Below, in pieces: positions 25,949 through 38,726 of a DNA stretch of 64,000 nt. Under the pieces are notes generated by a model. It was not told the DNA's origin. It made no database searches and saw only the letters and a program-made list of their open reading frames with translations. Positions within the stretch are counted from its first letter, which is position 1. Each line of letters opens with the position of its first letter. The translations under genes were made by a program, and so were the position numbers. The stretch spans positions 1 through 64,000 of the forward strand of contig CAKTCN010000011.1 of the NCBI GenBank assembly GCA_934539295.1, read 5' to 3'. The DNA is from an uncultured Allosphingosinicella sp. GTDB lineage: Bacteria; Pseudomonadota; Alphaproteobacteria; Sphingomonadales; Sphingomonadaceae.

Positions 25949-27341
25949 TACTTACGACCTTATCGTGCTTGGTTCGGGGCCTGGCGGCTATGTCGCGGCG
26001 ATCCGGGGGGCGCAGCTGGGCATGAAGGTGGGAATCGTCGAGCGCGAGTTGCTCGGCGGGATCTGCCTCAATTGGGGGTGTATCCCGACCAAGGCTTTGC
26101 TGCGGTCGGCCGAGATCTTCCATTATATGCAGCATGCCGGCGACTATGGGCTGGTGGCGCAGGGGATCAGTGCCGACCTCGAAAAGGTGGTGAAGCGCTC
26201 GCGCGGGGTGGCCAAGCAGCTCAACCAGGGTGTCACGCACCTCATGAAGAAGAACAAGATCACCGTCCACATGGGCAGCGGCAAGCTCACTGCGCCGGGC
26301 AAGCTCAGCGTCACCGACAAGGACGGGAAGACGACCGAGCTGACCGCCAAGAACATCATCGTTGCCACCGGCGCCCGCGCCCGCGACCTGCCGAACCTGC
26401 CGGCGGACGGCAAGCGCGTGTGGACCTATCGTCACGCAATGACCCCGGCGGAGATGCCGACCAAGCTGCTCGTTATCGGTTCGGGCGCGATCGGGATCGA
26501 GTTTGCGAGCTTCTACAACGACATGGGTGCGGATGTGACCGTTGTCGAGATGATGGACCGCATCGTGCCGGTCGAGGATGCGGACGTGTCGGCCTTCCTC
26601 GAAAAGGCGCTGAAGAAGCAGGGCATGAACATCCTGACCAAGGCGGCGGTCGAGAAGATCTCGGCCGATGCGAACGGCGTCAAGGCGAGTATCAAGGACA
26701 AGGACGGCAAGGTCACCGACGGCGAATATAGCCATGTGATCGTCGCCATCGGCATCGTGCCCAACACCGCCGACATCGGCCTCAAGGAGATCGGCGTCGA
26801 GGTGGACGAGCGCGGTTTCGTCAAGACCGACCCGACCTGCGCCACCAAGGTGCCCGGCATCTGGGCGATCGGCGACATCACCGCTCCGCCTTGGTTGGCG
26901 CACAAGGCGAGCCATGAGGGCGTGATCGCGGCGGAGGCAATTGCGGGCAACCACCCGCATGCCATGGACCCGCGCAACATTCCGGGCTGCACCTATTGCC
27001 ACCCGCAGATCGCCAGCGTGGGCCTCACCGAAGCCAAGGCGAAGGAATTGGGCTACGAGGTCAAGGCCGGCACCTTCCCGTTCATCGGCAACGGCAAGGC
27101 GATTGCGCTCGGCGAGGCTGAAGGCTTCGTGAAGACGGTGTTCGATGCCAAGACCGGCGAGCTGCTCGGCGCCCACATGGTCGGCGCCGAAGTCACCGAG
27201 ATGATACAGGGCTATACGATCGGCAAGACCATGGAGACGACCGAGGCGGAGCTGATGGAAACGGTGTTCCCGCACCCGACGATCAGCGAGGCGATGCACG
27301 AAAGCGTCCTCGCTGCCTACGGCCGCGCGCTGCACATTTAA
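25941..27341 (+). CDS. lpdA: Dihydrolipoamide dehydrogenase (E3)
   Basis: A flavoprotein of 466 residues that reoxidises dihydrolipoamide for the 2-oxoacid dehydrogenase complexes. The FAD motif GSGPGGYVAA is at 11-20, the redox disulfide Cys42/Cys47 in GGICLNWGCIPTK, the NAD motif GSGAIGIEF, and the C-terminal active-site His-Glu in FPHPTISEAMHE. Its ATG overlaps the end of the DUF559 gene by eight bases, and its ribosome-binding site lies at the edge of a repeat element. It probably serves PdhC encoded upstream. Confidence 0.96.
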   Translation: MADTYDLIVLGSGPGGYVAAIRGAQLGMKVGIVERELLGGICLNWGCIPTKALLRSAEIFHYMQHAGDYGLVAQGISADLEKVVKRSRGVAKQLNQGVTHLMKKNKITVHMGSGKLTAPGKLSVTDKDGKTTELTAKNIIVATGARARDLPNLPADGKRVWTYRHAMTPAEMPTKLLVIGSGAIGIEFASFYNDMGADVTVVEMMDRIVPVEDADVSAFLEKALKKQGMNILTKAAVEKISADANGVKASIKDKDGKVTDGEYSHVIVAIGIVPNTADIGLKEIGVEVDERGFVKTDPTCATKVPGIWAIGDITAPPWLAHKASHEGVIAAEAIAGNHPHAMDPRNIPGCTYCHPQIASVGLTEAKAKELGYEVKAGTFPFIGNGKAIALGEAEGFVKTVFDAKTGELLGAHMVGAEVTEMIQGYTIGKTMETTEAELMETVFPHPTISEAMHESVLAAYGRALHI

Positions 27342-27380
27342 TTACAGAGCCAAATGCAGCTTCGGGCGTTCGGGGGCAGT

Positions 27381-28376
27381 ATGAAGCATATCATCCTGCC
27401 CCTGGCGCTCGCCTGCGCCGCCATGCCGGCGGCTGCCGCTGAGGTCGGCGCCGACCTCAAGAACTTCGTTTACCCTTATCCGGTGCGCTGGTTTGAGACG
27501 CAGTCGCAGAGTGCGGCCGTGCGCATGGCATATATGGACGTGGCGCCCACGACTCGTGCGAACGGGCGAACGGCGGTGCTGCTGCACGGCAAGAATTTCT
27601 GCGCGGCGACCTGGGGCGACACGGCGCGGGCGCTTGCCGGTGCCGGTTATCGCGTGATCGTTCCCGATCAGGTCGGCTTCTGCAAATCGTCGAAGCCGGC
27701 CGGTTATCAATATAGCTTTCACGCGCTTGCGACGCTGACGCGCGACCTGCTTGCGCAGGCGGGGGTGGATAAGGCGGTGATCGTCGGCCACTCCACCGGC
27801 GGCGTGCTCGCGACGCGCTACGCGCTTCTGTATCCTGGGCAGGTGGAGCAGTTGGTGCTGGTCAACCCGCTCGGGCTCAACGACACGCTGGCGGAGGGGG
27901 TGCCTTATGCCGACCTCACCAAGCTGCGCGAGGAAGAGGCGAAGACCCACAGGGCCTCGATCAAGGCGTATCAGCTGACCAATTATTATCATGGGCAGTG
28001 GCGCCCTGAATATGATCGTTGGGTCGACATGCTTGCCGGTCAATATGCGAGCGCAGGGGGGGAGAGCGTGCGCGAGGCGCAGGCGCGGCTGTCCGACATG
28101 ATACAGACGCAGCCCGTCGCGACCGAACTGCCGCGGCTGCGCGTGCCCACGACGCTGATGATCGGCATGCTGGACGAGACCGCCTTCAGGGCTGGTTCTG
28201 CACCCGAGGACCGCCGCGCGCAGGTGCGCAAGGTGCCGCGGGCGGCCGAGGACGTCGTGCGCAGCATAGCCGGTGCGACGTTGGTGCGCTTTCCCGACCT
28301 CGGCCATTCGCCGCAGGTCGAGGCGCCGGATCGCTTTCACACGTCGCTGATCGAGACGTTGGCCGCGCGGCGTTAA
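27381..28376 (+). CDS. Exported alpha/beta hydrolase
   Basis: A 331-residue alpha/beta-hydrolase with a signal peptide (1-18, ending AAAAE). The nucleophile elbow is GHSTGG and the oxyanion region LLHGKNFCAATW; the catalytic histidine lies in FPDLGHSPQVEAPD. The ATG at 27381 is preferred over one at 27354 because it begins the signal peptide and follows a G-rich ribosome-binding site. The substrate is unknown; an esterase or epoxide-hydrolase-like role is possible. Confidence 0.85.
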   Translation: MKHIILPLALACAAMPAAAAEVGADLKNFVYPYPVRWFETQSQSAAVRMAYMDVAPTTRANGRTAVLLHGKNFCAATWGDTARALAGAGYRVIVPDQVGFCKSSKPAGYQYSFHALATLTRDLLAQAGVDKAVIVGHSTGGVLATRYALLYPGQVEQLVLVNPLGLNDTLAEGVPYADLTKLREEEAKTHRASIKAYQLTNYYHGQWRPEYDRWVDMLAGQYASAGGESVREAQARLSDMIQTQPVATELPRLRVPTTLMIGMLDETAFRAGSAPEDRRAQVRKVPRAAEDVVRSIAGATLVRFPDLGHSPQVEAPDRFHTSLIETLAARR

Positions 28377-28445
28377 GGAACGGCAGGGCGGTCGCATCGT
28401 TGTTCCCGGGGCGCCGCAGATCGCGCCCGCGAGGGAGACGAGTTC

Positions 28446-29051
28446 ATGAAAGCGCATATCATCCTGGCGTCGGCCGCGACGCTTGCCTTGGCCGCATGCG
28501 GCGGTAGCGAGTCCACGACGGCGAACGAGGCGGTCGCCGACAATGCGGTGCTCGATACCGCGGACAACATGGTCGACGACAATATGGTCGGCGGCAACAT
28601 GATGGCGCCGCCGGCAGCGACGGCGGCCAACGGCCAGGAATATGCCACCATGGCCGCGGCCGGCGACCTCTACGAGATCGAAAGCTCGCGCCTGGCGCTC
28701 GAAAAGGCGCAGAACGCCCAGGTCAAGGAGCTGGCGCAGATGATCATCACCGATCACGAAAAGTCGACGGCCGACCTCAAGACCGCGGCCGGCGAGGCGC
28801 AGCCGGCGATCACCGTAACGCCGGCGCTCAATGCCGAGCAGCAGGCGAACATGGAGGCGCTGCGCGCCGCATCGGCCGCGGATTTCGACCGCCTCTATAT
28901 CTCCCAGCAGATCCCGGCGCACGAGAAGACGCTGGCGCTGGTGCAGGATTATGCCGGCAAGGGCGAGGTCGTGTCGCTGAAGGCACATGCGGCGACCGTC
29001 ACCGCACCGGTGCAGCGCCACCTGGAGCGCCTGCGGACCATGCAGCAGTAA
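28446..29051 (+). CDS. DUF4142 lipoprotein
   Basis: A 201-residue predicted lipoprotein. The signal peptide ends in the lipobox LAAC (Cys18), followed by an Asn/Asp/Met-rich linker (about 20-60) and a helical DUF4142 domain (about 63-200; EYATMAAAGDLYEIESSRLAL.. MIITDHEKST). The paired histidines of DUF4142 (DHEKS and PAHEKTLAL) are present, as in ferritin-like four-helix bundles. Function is unknown. An AGGGAGACGAG precedes the ATG, and a strong terminator follows. Confidence 0.85.
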   Translation: MKAHIILASAATLALAACGGSESTTANEAVADNAVLDTADNMVDDNMVGGNMMAPPAATAANGQEYATMAAAGDLYEIESSRLALEKAQNAQVKELAQMIITDHEKSTADLKTAAGEAQPAITVTPALNAEQQANMEALRAASAADFDRLYISQQIPAHEKTLALVQDYAGKGEVVSLKAHAATVTAPVQRHLERLRTMQQ

Positions 29052-29081
29052 TCACCCCGATCAGGCACGCCTATCGGCGGC

Positions 29082-29111
29082 AAAGGGCAGGCGGGAACGC
29101 CTGCCCTTTTT
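29082..29111 (+). terminator. Rho-independent terminator after the DUF4142 gene
   Basis: A perfect 12-bp stem, AAAGGGCAGGCG (29082-29093) with CGCCTGCCCTTT (29098-29109), a GGAA loop, and a T-run TTTTT ending 29111. Confidence 0.92.
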
Positions 29112-29166
29112 CGTTGCCGATCGGCCGGCGGCTCTTATGGTGCCCTGCACAATAAGGGGGACCTTC

Positions 29167-30447
29167 ATGCACAAACTGCTTCTCGCTGCCACGAGCCTGA
29201 TCGCCGCGTCCGCGGTTCAGGCCGAAACCGTCGTGGTGACCGCCGACCGGATGATCGACGTGGTGGGAGGCAAGGTGGTGCAGGAGCCGGTGATCGTGAT
29301 CACCGATGGCCGCATCGCGTCGGTGGTGGGGCGCAATGGCGGCCGACCCGACATTCCCGAGGATGCCAAACGCATCGACCTGCCGGGCAAGACATTGCTG
29401 CCGGGCCTCATCGACATGCACGTCCATTTCGGCGGCACCGAGGAAGTGCGCGGGTACAATGCGCTCGAATATACCGACACCTTCTTCCTGGTGACGGGTG
29501 TGCCGAATGCCGAGCGGCTGCTGGATGCGGGCTTCACGACGGCGCGCAGCGTCGGGGCGGACGGCTATCTGGACGTGGCGCTGCGGCAGGGGATCGAGCT
29601 TGGCGTGCTGCGCGGACCGCGGATCGTGGCGGCGACCTATCCGATCGGCGCGACCGGCGGCCATTGCGACGAGAATACCAACCAGCCCTCGACCGCGCGC
29701 ACCAGCCCCGGCGTTGCCGATGGGCCCGAGGAAGTGCGCAAGAAGGTCCGCGAGCTCAAGAAGCTGGGCGCGCAGGTGATCAAGGTCTGCGCCACGGGCG
29801 GCGTATTCTCACGCAACACCGACCCGGGTGCGCAGCAGATGACGTTCGAGGAGCTCAAGATGGCCGCGGACGAGGCGCATATGCTCGGCCTCAAGGTGGC
29901 GGCGCACGCCCATGGCACGGACGGCATCAAGGCCGCGATCCGCGCGGGCATCGACACGATCGAACATGCCAGCTTCATCGACGAGGAGGGGATCCGCCTC
30001 GCCAAGGAGCGCGGCACCTGGTTGTCGATGGATATCTACAATACCGAATATACGCTGACCGAGGGCGCGCGGCTGGGCGTGCTGGAGGAAAATCTGGAGA
30101 AGGAACGCCGCGTCGGCACCGTCCAGCGCGAGAATTTCCGCAAGTCGGTGGCGGCGGGTGCGAGGCATGTCTTCGGCAGCGACGTCGGCGTCTATCCTGC
30201 TGGGCTTGGCGGACGGCAGTTCCCCGTCATGGTACGCTTCGGCATGACGCCGATGCAGGCCATCCAGGCGGCGACGGTCAACGCCGCACAGGCGCTCGGC
30301 CGGACGGGCGACGTCGGTGCCATCGAGGTGGGCCGCTACGGCGACATCATCGCGGTGGACGGCGATCCGCTGGCCGACATCCGCGCGCTGGAGGATGTCG
30401 ATACGGTGATCAAGGGCGGCAAGGTTGAAAAAGGCGAGCGGAACTAA
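29167..30447 (+). CDS. Exported amidohydrolase (imidazolonepropionase/prolidase-like)
   Basis: A 426-residue amidohydrolase with a signal peptide (1-20, ending AVQAE). The ligand set of a binuclear amidohydrolase is visible: HVHFGG, the bridging lysine in VIKVCATGG, HAHGTDG, IEHASF and the aspartate in GSDVGV. Related secreted enzymes act as dipeptidases, for example on Xaa-Pro or cyclic dipeptides. The ATG at 29167 follows AAGGGGGA; the frame is open further upstream only through the terminator region. Confidence 0.88.
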   Translation: MHKLLLAATSLIAASAVQAETVVVTADRMIDVVGGKVVQEPVIVITDGRIASVVGRNGGRPDIPEDAKRIDLPGKTLLPGLIDMHVHFGGTEEVRGYNALEYTDTFFLVTGVPNAERLLDAGFTTARSVGADGYLDVALRQGIELGVLRGPRIVAATYPIGATGGHCDENTNQPSTARTSPGVADGPEEVRKKVRELKKLGAQVIKVCATGGVFSRNTDPGAQQMTFEELKMAADEAHMLGLKVAAHAHGTDGIKAAIRAGIDTIEHASFIDEEGIRLAKERGTWLSMDIYNTEYTLTEGARLGVLEENLEKERRVGTVQRENFRKSVAAGARHVFGSDVGVYPAGLGGRQFPVMVRFGMTPMQAIQAATVNAAQALGRTGDVGAIEVGRYGDIIAVDGDPLADIRALEDVDTVIKGGKVEKGERN

Positions 30448-30495
30448 GCGCGCGACAGGAGCGTGTAGCTGCGATCTTCACGGGAGCTGCACCGC

Positions 30496-30837
30496 ATGAC
30501 CACGCCGATCGACAAGGACGAGACCTATCGCGAGTTCCACGACGCCGTGAACATGTCCGCGGGCGAGATCGAGAAGTGGCTCGGGACCGAGGAAAGCCGC
30601 GTGGTCGGGTGGAAGGAAGACCGGGAGGGCGAATCGGTCGGGCACGCGTCGGGGCGGCATATCGTCGACATATTGCGCAAGAAGAAGGCCGATCTCACCG
30701 ACGGGGATTATGCACATATGCGCAAGGTGGTCGGCTATGTGCATCGCCACATGGCGCAGAAGCCGAAGGATGTGCAGGCTTCACCCTGGCGTTATTCGCT
30801 GATGAACTGGGGTCACGATCCCCAGAAGAGGAGGTGA
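30496..30837 (+). CDS. DUF3140 protein
   Basis: A 113-residue soluble, charged protein of the DUF3140 type (REFHDAVNMSAGEIEKWL..SVGHASGRHIVDIL and MRKVVGYVHRHMAQKP). Function is unknown. A GGGAGC lies about nine bases before the ATG. It is followed after one base by an SMR transporter gene, so the two are probably co-transcribed. Confidence 0.8.
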   Translation: MTTPIDKDETYREFHDAVNMSAGEIEKWLGTEESRVVGWKEDREGESVGHASGRHIVDILRKKKADLTDGDYAHMRKVVGYVHRHMAQKPKDVQASPWRYSLMNWGHDPQKRR

Positions 30838-30838
30838 G

Positions 30839-31174
30839 ATGAATGCCTGGATTCTGCTCGGCTTCGCCATCGCGTTGGAGATCGCCGCGACGAGCCTGTT
30901 GAAGCTTTCGAACGGCTTCTCGCGCCCGTTCTGCGGCGTCGCCTCGATGGTCCTGTACTCGCTTTGCTTCTGGCTGCTCGCCTTTGCCTTCACCCGCATT
31001 CCGGTGGGCGTCGCCTATGCCTTGTGGTCGGGGATCGGCATCTTCGCGATCGCGGCGATCGGCGTGCTGTTCTTCCGCCAGCCGCTCAGCATGGCGCAGA
31101 TCGGCTTCATGGCGCTGATTCTCGTGGGCGCAGTCGGGCTCAGCATCGTGACGCCGCCCGGCGCGCATGGATGA
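30839..31174 (+). CDS. Small multidrug resistance (SMR/EmrE-type) transporter
   Basis: A 111-residue protein with four membrane helices. The proton/substrate-coupling Glu14 lies in the first helix (ALEIAATS), and the helix-3 motif GVAYALWSGIGI with its tryptophan is intact. Such dimers export quaternary ammonium compounds or related cations. It overlaps nothing but starts one base after the DUF3140 stop, with a GAGGTGAG ribosome-binding site. Confidence 0.9.
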   Translation: MNAWILLGFAIALEIAATSLLKLSNGFSRPFCGVASMVLYSLCFWLLAFAFTRIPVGVAYALWSGIGIFAIAAIGVLFFRQPLSMAQIGFMALILVGAVGLSIVTPPGAHG

Positions 31175-31636
31175 TCACAAGGCAAGGTGCAGGAACTGGT
31201 TGAAGTCGGACGGCCGGTAATCCGCAAAGGCTGCGCCATCCTTGAAGCCGCGGTTGCGGTATAAAGCGAGCGCTGCTTCGAAGGTGGCGCCGGAACCGGT
31301 TTCCAGGCTCAGCACCGACAGCCCGCGTGAACGCGCCTCGGCTATGGCATGCTCCAGCAGCGCGGCACCCACGCCCCGGCGCAGGAAATCCGGATGCGTA
31401 CGCATGGACTTCAGTTCTCCGCGCGACCCATCATGCTGCTTGAGCGCGCATATGCCTGCCACCGCCTCGCCGTTCCAGGCCGTCCACACGGTGACGTCGG
31501 GTTGCTGCAGCCCGGAGGAGTCGAGCGCGAAGGAGTGTCCGGGCGGCGACCCGTCGCGCATGCCTGCAAGATGAAGGGCAAGAAGCGCCCGCGTCTGATC
31601 GCCCGACAGGTCATCCTGGCATATGGTAAGCGTCAT
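31175..31636 (-). CDS. GNAT-family N-acetyltransferase
   Basis: A 153-residue acetyltransferase. The acetyl-CoA loop is RRGVGAALLEHAIAEARSRG, followed by SLETGSGATFEAALALYRNRGF, typical of small-molecule or peptide N-acetyltransferases. The ATG at 31636 has a GAGGG upstream; an earlier in-frame ATG at 31699 overlaps the region of the rpsL promoter. Its stop abuts the stop of the convergent SMR gene with no spacer. The substrate is unknown. Confidence 0.87.
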   Translation of the reverse strand: MTLTICQDDLSGDQTRALLALHLAGMRDGSPPGHSFALDSSGLQQPDVTVWTAWNGEAVAGICALKQHDGSRGELKSMRTHPDFLRRGVGAALLEHAIAEARSRGLSVLSLETGSGATFEAALALYRNRGFKDGAAFADYRPSDFNQFLHLAL

Positions 31637-31704
31637 GATGCTGCCCTCTGATGTCGCTTGGACGACTATGCACGAGGTGCCAGGAGGGGGGAAGCGCACC
31701 CCCG

Positions 31705-31733
31705 TTGACCGAATCTTCAGGCGCGTTTATAGG
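31705..31733 (+). promoter_or_regulatory. Probable promoter of the rpsL (str) operon
   Basis: TTGACC (31705-31710), a 17-base spacer and TATAGG (31728-31733) form a good sigma-70-like promoter. Transcription would start near 31740, giving a leader of about 170 bases before rpsL. Confidence 0.65.
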
Positions 31734-31909
31734 CCGCCTCGCCCGCGGGACACGGAAGCACGCGCATGCGTGCCATGACGTCCCTCACAAGCGGGTAGAG
31801 CTTGAACATTGCCGCACAAGAGCAAAGGCCAGGGTGGCCCTCAGGTCCGCCGGGGTTTTTGCGCTTTTTGCGTGTTGGCAAAGTAACTTAATAAGGAAGT
31901 GAAGGCTTC

Positions 31910-32281
31910 ATGCCCACAATCAACCAGCTGATCCGCAAGGGTCGCGAACCGCAGAAGGCCAAGTCCAAGGTCCCTGCGATGGAGCAGAACCCGCAGAAGC
32001 GCGGCGTTTGCACCCGTGTCTACACGACGACCCCGAAGAAGCCGAACTCGGCTCTGCGCAAGGTGGCCAAGGTCCGTCTGACCAACCAGCGCGAAGTCAT
32101 CAGCTACATTCCGGGCGAAGGCCACAACCTCCAGGAGCACTCCGTTGTGCTGATCCGCGGCGGCCGTGTGCGCGACCTTCCGGGCGTGCGCTACCACGTG
32201 CTGCGCGGCGTTCTCGACACCCAGGGTGTCAAGGACCGCAAGCAGAGCCGTTCCAAGTACGGCGCCAAGCGCCCGAAGTAA
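31910..32281 (+). CDS. rpsL: 30S ribosomal protein S12
   Basis: A decoding-centre protein of 123 residues. The conserved loop [11 protein letters not shown] has Lys43 and Lys44 intact. Position 88, within [10 protein letters not shown], is Arg where E. coli has Lys88; substitution of that lysine by Arg is known to confer streptomycin resistance in other bacteria. The start has an AAGGAAG upstream. It is the first gene of the str cluster rpsL-rpsG-fusA-tuf. Confidence 0.98.
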   Translation: MPTINQLIRKGREPQKAKSKVPAMEQNPQKRGVCTRVYTTTPKKPNSALRKVAKVRLTNQREVISYIPGEGHNLQEHSVVLIRGGRVRDLPGVRYHVLRGVLDTQGVKDRKQSRSKYGAKRPK

Positions 32282-32293
32282 GGAGACAAAGTT

Positions 32294-32764
32294 ATGTCCC
32301 GTCGTCGTCGCCCCGAAAAGCGCGAAATCCTGCCCGACCCGAAGTTCGGGGACGTGGTCCTTTCCAAGTTCATGAACAGCGTCATGCTGGACGGCAAGAA
32401 GGCCGTTGCCGAGAATATCGTCTATGGCGCACTCGATACCGTCGAGCAGCGTGCCAAGAAGGATCCGCTCGGCGTGTTCCATGACGCGCTCAACAATGTG
32501 AAGCCGGGCATCGAAGTCCGCAGCCGCCGCGTCGGCGGCGCGACCTACCAGGTTCCCGTCGAAGTGCGCCAGGAGCGTGCCCAGGCGCTGGCGATCCGCT
32601 GGCTGATCTCCGCGGCCCGCAGCCGCAGCGAGAACACCATGTCGGCCCGCCTGTCGGGCGAGTTGCTCGACGCTTCCAACAACCGCGGCAATGCGGTGAA
32701 GAAGCGCGAGGACACGCACCGCATGGCCGAAGCCAACCGGGCCTTCTCGCACTACCGCTGGTAA
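32294..32764 (+). CDS. rpsG: 30S ribosomal protein S7
   Basis: A 156-residue primary 16S rRNA-binding protein that nucleates assembly of the 30S head. The start [11 protein letters not shown] and the block [17 protein letters not shown] are typical. It follows rpsL by 12 bases with an AAGGAGA ribosome-binding site. A perfect hairpin lies in the gap before fusA. Confidence 0.98.
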   Translation: MSRRRRPEKREILPDPKFGDVVLSKFMNSVMLDGKKAVAENIVYGALDTVEQRAKKDPLGVFHDALNNVKPGIEVRSRRVGGATYQVPVEVRQERAQALAIRWLISAARSRSENTMSARLSGELLDASNNRGNAVKKREDTHRMAEANRAFSHYRW

Positions 32765-32803
32765 CGGCGCTGGTCTGGAAGTCTCTGTAATCTAACCTAT
32801 ATC

Positions 32804-32832
32804 GTGGGGAGCCGGATTGTCCGGCTCCCCAC
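32804..32832 (+). promoter_or_regulatory. Perfect 13-bp hairpin between rpsG and fusA
   Basis: GTGGGGAGCCGGA (32804-32816) and its exact complement (32820-32832) around a TTG loop, in the 88-base gap of the str operon. No T-run follows, so it does not look like a simple terminator. It may stabilise or process the mRNA, or set the S7/EF-G ratio (inference). Confidence 0.75.
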
Positions 32833-32852
32833 ATCGCTAAGGAAGACCGATC

Positions 32853-34946
<2,094 letters not shown>

Positions 34947-35073
34947 GCTGGAAAAATCGGTAAAGGCGCTTCACCCGGGACCTGCCCGAGTGATTCACGG
35001 CTAGGTTTTGCGATGCCGCTCCACAGGCGCTTGGGGCGGCTCGCAGCAAGATTGACAAGAAGGTAGGACAGCA

Positions 35074-36264
<1,191 letters not shown>

Positions 36265-36274
36265 TATAGAGCCG

Positions 36275-36309
36275 AGGCCGCGCGATTCTTGAGGGATCGC
36301 GCGGCCTTT
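36275..36309 (+). terminator. Rho-independent terminator after tuf
   Basis: A 12-bp stem, AGGCCGCGCGAT (36275-36286) with ATCGCGCGGCCT (36296-36307), a nine-base loop and TTT. Confidence 0.85.
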
Positions 36310-36425
36310 GCCATTTAGTGTAGAGTATCGCCCTTGCCGGGGCTTCGAGGCCGCGGCACGGGTTTTTTGTTTGCCCCACGTTGGTTCGCTCCAAATGGGG
36401 TTGGCTCTTTCGCATCGGTATGGAC

Positions 36426-36737
<312 letters not shown>

Positions 36738-37021
36738 GGGAGCATCCAGATTCGATAGATCGTCGCCGGGGACGTGATTCCCGGTTCCGCCTTTCTCCGC
36801 ATCGCGGATCAGAAGCGGCGGGTGCTGGCTCCAGGCCGGCGGGACGAGGCAGAGGCTTCCAGTCTCTCGAAACAGTCGAGGATACCGCGGAAGCATCGCT
36901 TCCGGCTGCGTCCCCGCCGCTTTGCGCAAGCGAGGCATGAGCCCAGGCGGGGCACGCATCAAATTCGGGCTTGCACGCACCTCGGAATGGTCCGGGGTGC
37001 CTCTGTATAAGGAGCATGGTC
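36738..37021 (+). other. Long structured spacer between rpsJ and rplC
   Basis: A 284-base gap inside the S10 operon. It contains the hairpin CGGAAGC-ATC-GCTTCCG (36888-36904) and a smaller CTCGA-AACAG-TCGAG stem before it. No open frame has a plausible start or family similarity. The last bases (TAAGGAGC, 37008-37015) are the rplC ribosome-binding site. Confidence 0.6.
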
Positions 37022-37774
37022 ATGCGCACTGGCGTGATCGCAAAGAAGATGGGGATGACCCGCATATTCCAGGAGGACGGCCGTCACGTGCCGGTCACCG
37101 TCCTGGCTCTGGACAATGTCCAAGTCGTCGCACGCCGTGAGGCTGATCGCGACGGATACACCGCAATCCAGGTCGGCGCGGGTTCCGCGAAGGCCAAGAA
37201 CCTGTCCAAGCCCGAGCGTGGCCACTTCGGCAAGGCCGAAGTCGAGCCGAAGGCCCGCGTGGTCGAGTTCCGTGTCGCCGAGGACGCGCTCCTCGACGTC
37301 GGTGCCGAGCTGACCGCCGATCACTATGTTGCCGGCCAGTATGTCGATATTCAGGGCGTGACCCAGGGTAAGGGCTTTGCCGGCGCCATGAAGCGCTGGA
37401 ACTTCGGCGGCATGCGCGCCACGCACGGCGTGTCAATCTCGCACCGTGCGCATGGTTCGACGGGTAACCGCCAGGATCCGGGCCGCGTCTTCAAGAACAA
37501 GAAGATGGCCGGCCACATGGGTGCCAAGAACCGCACGCAGCAGAACCTCGAGATCGTCCGCACGGACGTCGAGCGCGGCCTCCTGTTCGTCAAGGGCTCG
37601 GTGCCCGGCCACAAGGGTGGCTGGCTGCTGGTCAAGGACTCGGTGAAGGTCTCGCGTCCCGAGGGCGCGCCTTACCCGGCCGGCATCCGCCAGGCCGCCA
37701 ACAGCAACGATGCTCCCGCTGAGACGCCGGCTGACGCCGCGGCCGCGGAAGCAACCGAAGGCCAGGAAGGCTAA
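37022..37774 (+). CDS. rplC: 50S ribosomal protein L3
   Basis: A 250-residue protein near the peptidyl-transferase centre. Family blocks are [16 protein letters not shown], then [20 protein letters not shown] and the methylatable-Gln region of [10 protein letters not shown]. The ATG at 37022 lies seven bases from GGAG; an ATG two codons upstream is only one base from it. The C-terminus has an acidic Ala/Glu extension of about 30 residues beyond the E. coli end. Confidence 0.97.
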   Translation: MRTGVIAKKMGMTRIFQEDGRHVPVTVLALDNVQVVARREADRDGYTAIQVGAGSAKAKNLSKPERGHFGKAEVEPKARVVEFRVAEDALLDVGAELTADHYVAGQYVDIQGVTQGKGFAGAMKRWNFGGMRATHGVSISHRAHGSTGNRQDPGRVFKNKKMAGHMGAKNRTQQNLEIVRTDVERGLLFVKGSVPGHKGGWLLVKDSVKVSRPEGAPYPAGIRQAANSNDAPAETPADAAAAEATEGQEG

Positions 37775-37777
37775 ACG

Positions 37778-38404
37778 ATGAAGGTCAATGTACAGACCCT
37801 CGACGCGCAGGGCAGCGGCGACATCGAGCTCAATGACGCCGTGTTCGGCGTGGAGCCGCGTGCCGACATCCTGCACCGCGTCGTCACCTGGCAGCTCGAG
37901 AAGCGCCGCGGCACCGCCCGCGCCGCCCGCGAGCGCAGCGATGTCGCCCGCTCGGGCAAGAAGTTCGGTCGCCAGAAGGGCGGCGGCACGGCTCGCCACG
38001 GCGATCGTCGTGCCCCGATCTTCGTCGGCGGCGGCAAGGCCCACGGTCCCCGCGTTCGCGACTTTGATCCGTCGCTGAACAAGAAGATTCGTGCGCTCGG
38101 CCTGAAGATGGCATTGTCGGCCAAGGCCCGCGACGGGCAGCTGATCGTGCTCGACACGCTGGACGTCAACGAAGCCAAGACCAAGGCGCTCAAGGAGCAG
38201 CTGGGCAAGCTCGGCTTCGGCAAGACCGCGCTGGTGATCGACGGTGACGCGCTCAACGTCGGCTTCGCCAAGGCGTCGTCGAACCTGCGCGAGATCAACC
38301 TGCTCCCGGCGGTCGGCGCGAACGTCTACGACATTCTGAAGCATGAGACTTTGGTGCTGACGCGCGCCGCGGTCGAGAAGCTGGAGGCGCGTTTCAATGG
38401 CTAA
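37778..38404 (+). CDS. rplD: 50S ribosomal protein L4
   Basis: A 208-residue protein lining the nascent-peptide tunnel. The loop [20 protein letters not shown] is conserved. In E. coli, L4 represses the S10 operon; nothing in this sequence proves that here. It starts three bases after rplC and overlaps rplW by eight bases. Confidence 0.97.
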   Translation: MKVNVQTLDAQGSGDIELNDAVFGVEPRADILHRVVTWQLEKRRGTARAARERSDVARSGKKFGRQKGGGTARHGDRRAPIFVGGGKAHGPRVRDFDPSLNKKIRALGLKMALSAKARDGQLIVLDTLDVNEAKTKALKEQLGKLGFGKTALVIDGDALNVGFAKASSNLREINLLPAVGANVYDILKHETLVLTRAAVEKLEARFNG

Positions 38405-38714
38405 GAAGCCCGAGAAGGGTGCGATCGACATCAATCATTATGATGTCGTCCTCGCCCCGCACATCACCGAGAAGTCGACCCTGCTTTCCGAGCAGAATGC
38501 GGTCGTGTTCAAGGTCGCCAATGGCGCCAGCAAGCCGCAGATCAAGGCGGCCGTCGAAGCGCTGTTCAACGTGAACGTCCTGGGCGTGAACACGCTGACG
38601 CAGAAGGGCAAGGCCAAGCGCTGGAAGGGTCGTCCCTATCAGCGTTCGGACGTCAAGAAGGCGATCGTGACGCTGGCCGAGGGCCAGACCATCGACGTCA
38701 CCACCGGTATCTGA
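38397..38714 (+). CDS. rplW: 50S ribosomal protein L23
   Basis: A 105-residue protein at the tunnel exit that docks trigger factor and SRP. The blocks [14 protein letters not shown] and [16 protein letters not shown] are typical. Its start overlaps the rplD end by eight bases, consistent with coupled translation. Confidence 0.97.
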   Translation: MAKKPEKGAIDINHYDVVLAPHITEKSTLLSEQNAVVFKVANGASKPQIKAAVEALFNVNVLGVNTLTQKGKAKRWKGRPYQRSDVKKAIVTLAEGQTIDVTTGI

Positions 38715-38726
38715 GGCTAGAGAGAC

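Noticed and set aside
27342..29021. A 559-codon minus-strand frame opposite the alpha/beta hydrolase and DUF4142 genes
   Set aside because: It spans two well-supported plus-strand genes and shows no family motif.
36971..37021. An earlier start for L3 (rplC)
   Set aside because: The family start [16 protein letters not shown] begins at 37022, with GGAG at the right distance.
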